DNA of 29,211 bases, taken from NCBI GenBank assembly GCA_039819065.1, contig JBCBSS010000100.1:1-29211 (forward strand), given 5' to 3'. Below are positions 16,373 through 22,116 of the stretch, piece by piece. Source of the stretch: JBCBSS01 sp039819065. GTDB taxonomy: Bacteria > Bacteroidota > Bacteroidia > Cytophagales > Cyclobacteriaceae. How positions within the stretch are numbered: position 1 is the first letter of the stretch; each line of letters starts with the position of its first letter. The notes beneath the pieces are model-generated. The model worked only from the letters and a program-made list of their open reading frames with translations. It had not been told where the DNA came from and ran no database searches. The translations under genes were made by a program, and so were the position numbers.

Positions 16373-16472
16373 TTGTATTAGCCACTTAGTTAGCTCAGGT
16401 TAAATCTAAGCTAAATATTTATGTTGTCTTTTGGCAGCTGCATGTCTTTGCAAAAATTTTTACATTTAAAGT

Positions 16473-18089
16473 ATGAAAAAGTTTGTAGTCACCCTTTTTT
16501 CTTGCTGCTTGGTATCTCTTACAGTGCTGGGGCAGGATTGTAAAGATCTTTTAAGTAGCGCCCACGACTTATACAATAAAGATAATTTTACCAGAGCTAT
16601 AGCCGCCTATGATAAGGCTATTGACTGCGATATGCTACAGAAGTCTGCGCATTATTGGCGGGCGAGGGCACTATATAAAGAAAAGCGATATGCTGAGGCC
16701 CGGACAGGCTTTACCAAAGCACTGGAAATGGGTTATGATCGTGAGGATGCCCTACTCCAAAGAGGTTACGCCAATTGGATGGAAAAGGACTATGAAAAAG
16801 CAGTAGAAGACCTTGCTATTGTGGGGCGAATAGGGGGTGATAATGCTTCTAGTGCCTATTACTGGTCTGGAAGGTCTTACTATGAATTGAAGAAATACGA
16901 AGAGTCAAGATACAATTTTACGCAAGCACTCATTCTTGGATATGATGACAAGCCTTCAGCTTACTTGTATCGTGGTTTTTCTAATTGGATGAACAAGGAC
17001 TATGAGGATGCTGTACAAGATCTCACCGAGGTGATCAATATAGGAGAAGATGACTTGGTAGATGCCTATTTCTGGCGGGGTAGAACCAAGTACGAACTAG
17101 ACCAATTTTCCTCTGCGAAATCCGATTTCAACGTAGCGCTACAGAAGGGGTACAATGAATCCACAGCACTGCTTTGGAGAGGTTACTCAAGTTGGATGAT
17201 AGAGGACTATCAGGCTACCGTGAGGGATTTGGATAAGGTGAAGAGGTTCAATGATGATAACTACGAGTACGCTAAGAAGTGGTCAGACAAAGCCAAGCAG
17301 AAATTGGCTATGTTCTCGGAGACTAGCACTGCTTCTACTAATAATTACGACTATTCTTCTACTGATAAGCCGAAAGTTTATGCGGTGATCGTAGGTGTAG
17401 CTCGCTACAACCATATCAATAGCCTAAACTACACGGATGACGATGCTTACAAATTGGCGATGTTTATGAAGAGCCCGGAGGGCGGCGCTATTCCTGATGA
17501 AAGAATGAGCCTATTGATTGACGAAGATGCCACCAAAGCTAACATTCTTAGTGCCATGAAAAGGACATTTTCCAAGGCTAGACAGAATGATGTCATCTTT
17601 TTCTACTTTTCAGGACATGGTAAGGATGGCGCATTTTTACCAATAGATTATGACGGCTACAACAATGCGCTGGCCCATGCTGATATCAGCAGTATTTTCA
17701 AATCGAGCCCTGCGAAACACAAAATTGCCATAGCGGACGCTTGTCATTCTGGTAGCCTTGATCGTAGCGAGCGTGATGCTGGTGTAGCTAACGTACTGGA
17801 AACATACTACGATGCTTGGGAGAACTCATACGGTGGTATGGCACTAATGATGTCCTCTAAAGCCAGTGAAACCTCCATAGAATTCAGGGGTATTCGGCAA
17901 GGTGTATTCAGCCACTATTTGATCCGTGGTATGAAAGGGGAGGCCGACAAAGACGCTAATAAAGTGGTCACGATCAAAGAACTCTATGGTTTTGTTAACG
18001 AGCAGGTGAGGAAGTACACCAACTACCATCAAAACCCTGTGATCAACGGTTCATTTGACCCTAATATGCCTGTGGCAGTAGTGAAGTAG
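16473..18089 (+). CDS. Exported caspase-fold (C14) protease with TPR doublets
   Basis: 538 aa. The signal peptide (MKKFVVTLFSCCLVSLTVLG) is cleaved before Q21. TPR-type helical repeats fill about 25-275, arranged as pairs: the segments RGYANWM (97-103), RGFSNWM (167-173) and RGYSSWM (236-242) recur every 69-70 residues. A short Ser/Thr/Asn-rich linker (282-296) leads to a caspase/metacaspase-like domain (about 299-535). It starts KVYAVIVGVARY and contains H382 in YFSGHGKDG and C424 in ADACHSG, the expected catalytic dyad, so activity is predicted. The terminal INGSFDP region is common in such exported caspase-like proteins. The substrate is unknown. It is convergent with the next gene, stops 6 bp apart. 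Confidence 0.92.
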   Translation: MKKFVVTLFSCCLVSLTVLGQDCKDLLSSAHDLYNKDNFTRAIAAYDKAIDCDMLQKSAHYWRARALYKEKRYAEARTGFTKALEMGYDREDALLQRGYANWMEKDYEKAVEDLAIVGRIGGDNASSAYYWSGRSYYELKKYEESRYNFTQALILGYDDKPSAYLYRGFSNWMNKDYEDAVQDLTEVINIGEDDLVDAYFWRGRTKYELDQFSSAKSDFNVALQKGYNESTALLWRGYSSWMIEDYQATVRDLDKVKRFNDDNYEYAKKWSDKAKQKLAMFSETSTASTNNYDYSSTDKPKVYAVIVGVARYNHINSLNYTDDDAYKLAMFMKSPEGGAIPDERMSLLIDEDATKANILSAMKRTFSKARQNDVIFFYFSGHGKDGAFLPIDYDGYNNALAHADISSIFKSSPAKHKIAIADACHSGSLDRSERDAGVANVLETYYDAWENSYGGMALMMSSKASETSIEFRGIRQGVFSHYLIRGMKGEADKDANKVVTIKELYGFVNEQVRKYTNYHQNPVINGSFDPNMPVAVVK

Positions 18090-18095
18090 CGCGCA

Positions 18096-19772
18096 TCATT
18101 GATTAGGGAGGCTCTTTAGGTGTCGATCTAACAACGGCCCAAAATCAGTTGAGCCTGGCGCCGGAGCGCGTTTCATTACTAATTTTCCCCTTTTATAAAG
18201 AAGGTATCTTGGCAAACCCAATAAGCCAAGTCCCTTTAGCACTGGTGAATACCTCCCAATCCATAGGTGCATGTCCTTATCCAATTTGTAAGAAGACCAG
18301 CTATTTTCCCACGCTGTTCGATCACTGTCAATCGATAAATGAACGAATTTGACTCCCTTATTGCGATAGGCGTCTACGACATTTTGATTTGCTGTGAATG
18401 CTTTCATGCCAAAATCACGACTAGCTGTCCAAAAGCTCACAAAGACTAATTGATTATCTTCTTCATTGATATAATGGTTGAACTGTGAGTAAGCTTCTTT
18501 TTCTATAGCGAGTATCTTACGATCCATTGCTTGCTTCAGAAGAAACTGCTCAGAGAATGGCATGTCTTTTTGTAGGTGCTCAATAATTTTAGACTCTAAA
18601 GGATTGGCTTTTAACACCGTATATTTTTCCCAAAAGGAGGGATCGTAGTCCATCCCTATCATATCTTCCCGTGTGATATCAGACCGGTGGATTTTTTCAT
18701 TTTTTCCTCTTACAATTTCATTGATGAGAACTTCTATATGCTCAGTATGCCTGCGGTAGTTCTTCTCTTTAGCCATTGTAGTCCGATCATGAGCAATGTG
18801 AAAAAGTACGTACTTATTGTCATACTTTTTATACTGTACTATTGACTTACGGTCATAATGATAATTATGCTCTAGTTGGCTCGGGTGGGTACTGGATTCG
18901 TACCTGACAATAGCATAATCCGGCATGGTAATGTACAGTTTCCCCGCATGTACATATCCACTTTGTTCAAAAAGTGAATCAGGCGTGTATGAGAAAAGAA
19001 TCTCATATACTTCCTGACCGTCTAGTTCAGTGATTTTGGATAGCTCGAATACGAAGTCTTTGTTGTTTCTTTTTAGCAAGCTATTGTTATCCCACAACAA
19101 GTCACGGTAGGCTGAATAATCACGTTTGCCTTGATAGGCTATGATATCATTGGCGATGGTTCTTTTTATATAATTAGAACGGTATGGAGCCCCTCCAGTC
19201 ACGTCTAACGACCTTCTTAACTGCGTAAGTCTTAGCTTAATACCGGAAGCATCAATATTTTTTGGCCTCGAATAGCCTCTTTTGTAATGCATATCAAATG
19301 CAGCCTCAATGAGCCTGATGTAGGCAGTATCTTCCTTGCTATAATGTCGATAAAAGGACTTGAAGGTGAGCGGTGCTGATAAGTAGTTTTTCTTTATGGA
19401 TCTGAAGGCCTTTTTCACCACTTTCCGAGCGTCGATTTGTTTTGACCTCACAACGACTTCCTTTAGTACCTTAGGTGATGGAGTAAGTGCTATCGTACCA
19501 ATACTTGCCTCCGTTAAAACCAACGTATAAGTTTTGTACCCTATGGATGATATCTTCAAAGTACATTGTTCAGGGCAAGCATACTTTAACTCAAACTCTC
19601 CCAAGTCATTAGTGGCTGTTCCGATGGAGCTATTAACAATGCCAACAGAAGCATAGGGCACTGGCCTTTTGTTGTTGAGATCTATTACCCTACCCTTGAT
19701 TACCTGAGTCTGTCCAAGTAATGTCAAATGGCACACCAGTGTAAGTATGAAAACTAAAAAGTATTTTGTCAT
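18096..19772 (-). CDS. Exported carboxypeptidase-D-like protein with redox-dead thioredoxin-like C-terminus
   Basis: 558 aa from the ATG at 19770-19772. A longer open frame to 19835 would put 21 residues in front of a clear signal peptide (MTKYFLVFILTLVCHLTLLG), so the shorter form is preferred. Residues about 22-100 form a carboxypeptidase-regulatory-like domain (IKGRVIDLNNKRPVPYASV, ISSIGYKTY). A central unassigned region (about 110-430) starts RKVVKKAFRSIKKNY and is typical of Bacteroidota cell-surface proteins. The C-terminal 125 residues resemble a TlpA/AhpC thioredoxin fold with LVFVSFW, a cis-proline site in LGLPRYLLYKRGK, and IDSD. The CxxC redox site is replaced by TASRD, so it is probably not an oxidoreductase. 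It is divergent from the BlaI gene and shares operator candidates with it. Confidence 0.83.
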   Translation of the reverse strand: MTKYFLVFILTLVCHLTLLGQTQVIKGRVIDLNNKRPVPYASVGIVNSSIGTATNDLGEFELKYACPEQCTLKISSIGYKTYTLVLTEASIGTIALTPSPKVLKEVVVRSKQIDARKVVKKAFRSIKKNYLSAPLTFKSFYRHYSKEDTAYIRLIEAAFDMHYKRGYSRPKNIDASGIKLRLTQLRRSLDVTGGAPYRSNYIKRTIANDIIAYQGKRDYSAYRDLLWDNNSLLKRNNKDFVFELSKITELDGQEVYEILFSYTPDSLFEQSGYVHAGKLYITMPDYAIVRYESSTHPSQLEHNYHYDRKSIVQYKKYDNKYVLFHIAHDRTTMAKEKNYRRHTEHIEVLINEIVRGKNEKIHRSDITREDMIGMDYDPSFWEKYTVLKANPLESKIIEHLQKDMPFSEQFLLKQAMDRKILAIEKEAYSQFNHYINEEDNQLVFVSFWTASRDFGMKAFTANQNVVDAYRNKGVKFVHLSIDSDRTAWENSWSSYKLDKDMHLWIGRYSPVLKGLGLLGLPRYLLYKRGKLVMKRAPAPGSTDFGPLLDRHLKSLPNQ

Positions 19773-19848
19773 AGCTGTTATTCTTAACGGGCTTAATTGA
19801 GCGAATACGTTGGTTGTGGATGTATTATAGCACAAGTCTAAACATAAT

Positions 19849-19864
19849 TCCTAAAAAACTAGGA
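19849..19864. promoter_or_regulatory. BlaI-type operator candidate 1
   Basis: TCCTAAAAAACTAGGA has half-sites TCCTA and TAGGA. It matches operator candidate 2 at 14 of 16 positions and lies 77 bp upstream of the divergent gene's start. Both sites have the CTAA-N4-TTAG style expected for a BlaI-family winged-helix dimer. Confidence 0.6.
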
Positions 19865-19888
19865 TAAAAACTAATTCTTTCGGATAAT

Positions 19889-19904
19889 TACTAAAAAATT
19901 AGGA
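19889..19904. promoter_or_regulatory. BlaI-type operator candidate 2
   Basis: TACTAAAAAATTAGGA contains the perfect dyad CTAA-AAAA-TTAG. It ends 2 bp before the BlaI start codon, so bound repressor would block the start of its own transcript or leader. It is spaced 40 bp (about four helical turns) from candidate 1, which allows two dimers on one face of the DNA. Confidence 0.65.
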
Positions 19905-19906
19905 GT

Positions 19907-20263
19907 ATGAACGAATTAACCAAGGCTGAAGAACAGATTATGCGGGTTATTTGGAAGGAGGGTAGAATGTTTATCAAGGACATTATCGAGAAACTACCCG
20001 AGCCCAAGCCTGCATACAATACGGTCGGTACTTTCTTGAAAATTCTTGAAAACAAAGGGTTTGTAGAAAGAAAGAAATATGGCAATACGTATGAGTACGC
20101 GGCAAAAGTTCAAAAGGGCGCCTATACCGGCTTTCTAATGAAGGGTTTTGTCTCCAAGTACTTTGAAGGCTCTGTGGAGCACATGCTCTCTTATTTCATC
20201 AAGAATAATGAGATAGACCTGAAGACATTCGAGGAGTTAAACGAAAAGCTGAAAAAGAAATGA
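19907..20263 (+). CDS. BlaI/MecI/CopY-family repressor
   Basis: Winged-helix repressor of 118 aa. The DNA-binding part (about 4-75) begins LTKAEEQIMRVIWKEG, then the recognition region PAYNTVGTFLKILENKGFV and a wing with RKKYGNTYEYAA, all family hallmarks. The C-terminal helices (about 75-118) should dimerise. In staphylococcal homologues cleavage after an N-F pair inactivates the repressor; here Y96-F97 in MLSYFIKNNEID occupies that place, so proteolytic derepression by the co-encoded M56 peptidase is plausible (inference). The stop overlaps the next start as ATGA, indicating translational coupling. Two operator candidates lie upstream. No beta-lactamase gene is nearby, so resistance should not be assumed. 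Confidence 0.93.
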   Translation: MNELTKAEEQIMRVIWKEGRMFIKDIIEKLPEPKPAYNTVGTFLKILENKGFVERKKYGNTYEYAAKVQKGAYTGFLMKGFVSKYFEGSVEHMLSYFIKNNEIDLKTFEELNEKLKKK

Positions 20264-21681
20264 TTGACTATCTAATCCAATCCTCCGTTTGCCTGATTGT
20301 ATTTTATGCCTTCTACAGGTTTGTTCTTAGAAAGGAGAAATACTTCGGTATGCAAAGGACATACCTTTTGGTGACTACGTTACTCTCCCTTACTATACCG
20401 CTTATGCAACTGGAGAGTCCAATCCAACAGAACATCACTCAGTTTATTTCGGTGCCTGAGATAGACGCTGCCAGTACCACCAATACTAATAACGCCAGTC
20501 AGGAGCCTGCTAGCAATAGCCTTTCAATTCCACACTTAGCATTGTGGGTATACTGGAGCATTACGGCTTTCATGGCCATCAGGCTCCTGTTGTCTTTTGG
20601 CAGACTTTTGTCTTTGATTAGAACGTCCAAAGTACAGCATTTCGAAGGCTTCAGCCTGGTTTTCATCAATGGTGAGTTGCCTATCGCTTCATTCTATAAA
20701 TACATCTTCATTGATCGCAACCATCAATATAGCGAAGAGGAGTTGCAACAGATTATCCTTCATGAACGCAAACATATCGATGATTATCATTCTATTGATT
20801 TATTGGTGATGGCATTAGTGCGTGTGGTTTGGTGGTTCAATCCCATATCCTACTGGTTGAACAAAGACTTGAGAAGCATACACGAATACACCAGTGATGA
20901 GGCTGTACTGCAACATATAGATCTGAAAGATTATGAAAGGCTGATGATCAAAGCATTGTTCATCAAAGCCAATTTACCCTTAATAAGCCGGTTCGGCGAT
21001 GTGTCAATTAAACAGAGAATAACTATGATCAAACAAAAAAAATCACCTAAGTCCAGTATTTTGAAGTTTGCTTTGGCCCTGCCAATTGCTTGCCTGATGA
21101 TAGTAGCATGTAGTCCGGACGAAACGTCACAATTACTGCCTGATGATCAAGGCCGCATCATACATGGTATAGTACAATCTCAAGATGGAGAGCCAATGCC
21201 AGGGATCAATGTAGTGGTAAAGGGTACGACAACTGGTACTGTGACAAATTTAGATGGCCACTATAAGATCAAGTTGCCTGACGAAGGGAGCATTCTACAA
21301 TTTTCTTTCATCGGCTTTGAGACGCAATCCATTCCAGTAAAAAAGAAAACGGTATTAGATGTAGAGATGGTGCCAGGTGAAGATGAATTCACAAACAATC
21401 AATCGCCGATAGATGACTCTTTTGATAATTCTGAAGGTAAGCTCCAGTACAATGAGCAGATAGTTACTGAGGATAACCTTCACTATTTGAAAGGTACTGT
21501 TCTTGATAAAGAGGGTAACCCTCTCGAAGGAGTAAAGGTTGTTGTGCTAGGGGAGAATAATCTTAGTGCGCAGACGGATGCGGCAGGCAACTACACACTC
21601 AGTATCGAAAAAACTTCAGGAAAGGTCGCCTACATCTATGAGAGCGGACGGTATGTGGCGGTCAAGAATTTCGGAGAATAA
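20260..21681 (+). CDS. M56 (BlaR1-type) metallopeptidase sensor with two carboxypeptidase-D-like domains
   Basis: 473 aa integral membrane protein. Membrane segments lie at about 3-21, 33-50 and 93-117. The cytoplasmic zinc-protease domain (about 120-250) has HERKH at 168-172 (ligands H168 and H172, catalytic E169) and HEYTSDE at 208-214, where E209 and D213 occupy the third-ligand region. A further hydrophobic segment at 268-284 ends in C284. BlaR1 would carry a penicillin-binding domain after it. Here there are two carboxypeptidase-regulatory-like domains, about 298-370 (IIHGIVQSQDGEPMPGINVV) and 408-465 (LKGTVLDKEGNPLEGVKVVV). The sensed signal is therefore probably not a beta-lactam bound covalently. 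The start overlaps the repressor stop (ATGA). A strong terminator follows. Confidence 0.92.
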   Translation: MIDYLIQSSVCLIVFYAFYRFVLRKEKYFGMQRTYLLVTTLLSLTIPLMQLESPIQQNITQFISVPEIDAASTTNTNNASQEPASNSLSIPHLALWVYWSITAFMAIRLLLSFGRLLSLIRTSKVQHFEGFSLVFINGELPIASFYKYIFIDRNHQYSEEELQQIILHERKHIDDYHSIDLLVMALVRVVWWFNPISYWLNKDLRSIHEYTSDEAVLQHIDLKDYERLMIKALFIKANLPLISRFGDVSIKQRITMIKQKKSPKSSILKFALALPIACLMIVACSPDETSQLLPDDQGRIIHGIVQSQDGEPMPGINVVVKGTTTGTVTNLDGHYKIKLPDEGSILQFSFIGFETQSIPVKKKTVLDVEMVPGEDEFTNNQSPIDDSFDNSEGKLQYNEQIVTEDNLHYLKGTVLDKEGNPLEGVKVVVLGENNLSAQTDAAGNYTLSIEKTSGKVAYIYESGRYVAVKNFGE

Positions 21682-21702
21682 TCTTTATTATTTGAGGACA
21701 AC

Positions 21703-21733
21703 ATAAAAGGAGGCTTTCAAAGCCTCCTTTTAT
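21703..21733. terminator. Strong bidirectional terminator
   Basis: ATAAAAGGAGGCTTT and its exact complement AAAGCCTCCTTTTAT give a perfect stem of 13 or more bp. T-runs appear on both strands. It ends the BlaI-M56 transcript and would also stop leftward transcription from the SulP side. Confidence 0.88.
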
Positions 21734-21754
21734 AATTTTATACATTGAACCTTA

Positions 21755-21841
21755 TCATGAGGGTACTTTTTCCATCAGCAACTGCCTCAGCGCTTCGGTG
21801 AATTTGATGAACTTGGCGTAATCCCTTATGCGCGCCAGCTT
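21755..21841 (-). pseudogene. 29-codon duplicate of the SulP gene's 3' end
   Basis: The 87 bp match 22117-22203, the end of the SulP gene, with 8 differences by eye. Translated, 26 of 28 residues agree (KLARIRDYAKFIKFTEALRQ against KLARIRDYAKFIKFTEELKQ), and the remnant keeps its own stop (TGA instead of TAG). Homology ends abruptly after the AAG codon at 21839-21841. It has no start and cannot be a gene. It is either what is left of a tandem SulP paralogue or the original 3' end displaced by an insertion. Confidence 0.85.
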
Positions 21842-21852
21842 CCACAGCCCCT

Positions 21853-21872
21853 TTTTGGTGTTGTCACCAAAA
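21853..21872. repeat. Perfect 8-bp hairpin with TTGT loop
   Basis: TTTTGGTG and CACCAAAA flank TTGT. Read on the minus strand the loop is ACAA, the same loop as in the family C hairpin at 21914-21937. Confidence 0.65.
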
Positions 21873-21913
21873 GGTTATCGGCCTAGTCAATTACCTACAA
21901 CAACCTGCATATA

Positions 21914-21945
21914 CTCGTTGGAGACAACTCCAACGAGGGCGTAAC
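21914..21945 (+). repeat. Family C hairpin-tail repeat, copy 1
   Basis: CTCGTTGGAG and CTCCAACGAG form a perfect 10-bp stem with loop ACAA, followed by the tail GGCGTAAC. Confidence 0.65.
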
Positions 21946-21954
21946 TTTTAAATC

Positions 21955-22000
21955 GAGATTCCCCGGATTTTCTCCTGCGTCGAAAACCGTGGAATGACGG
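21955..22000. repeat. REP-like element, family B
   Basis: The element starts GAGATTCCCC and ends GGAATGACGG, with nested stems GATTCC/GGAAT and CGGATTTTC/GAAAACCG. It is close to the copy at 34-76, over 21 kb away. Confidence 0.7.
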
Positions 22001-22069
22001 TGCCAAATTCGTTCTGAGCGTCATTGCACGGTTTATCCGGGCAATCTTATAAAGTTCCCCACAGCCCCT

Positions 22070-22100
22070 TTACGCCGTCGTTTGTGTCTGTACAAACGAC
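22070..22100 (-). repeat. Family C hairpin-tail repeat, copy 2
   Basis: On the minus strand GTCGTTTGT and ACAAACGAC form a 9-bp stem, followed by the tail GGCGTAA. Stem and loop differ from copy 1 but the tail is the same. Confidence 0.6.
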
Positions 22101-22116
22101 TAACACCAAAGGTCAA

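Larger units (their letters stand above)
21842..22113. mobile_element. Palindrome-rich insert, MITE-like (uncertain)
   Basis: This 272-bp segment separates the two copies of the SulP 3' end. Its ends carry inverted TTTGGTGTT/AACACCAAA sequences (near 21854 and 22103). Inside are a hairpin at 21853-21872, two family C hairpins (21914-21937 and 22077-22100), a family B element (21955-22000) and a 13-bp direct repeat CCACAGCCCCTTT (21842-21854 and 22059-22071). No transposase is present. It could equally be a stack of independent REP-like elements. Confidence 0.4.

Noticed and set aside
16440..16472. Promoter-like TTTG and TACATTTA upstream of the caspase-fold gene
   Set aside because: The spacing does not fit the Bacteroidota 19-bp rule in any pairing, and TACATTTA lies only a few bases from the start codon.
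19907..21681. Beta-lactam resistance operon
   Set aside because: The repressor and M56 peptidase are of the BlaI/BlaR1 type, but the penicillin-binding sensor domain and any beta-lactamase or PBP gene are missing.
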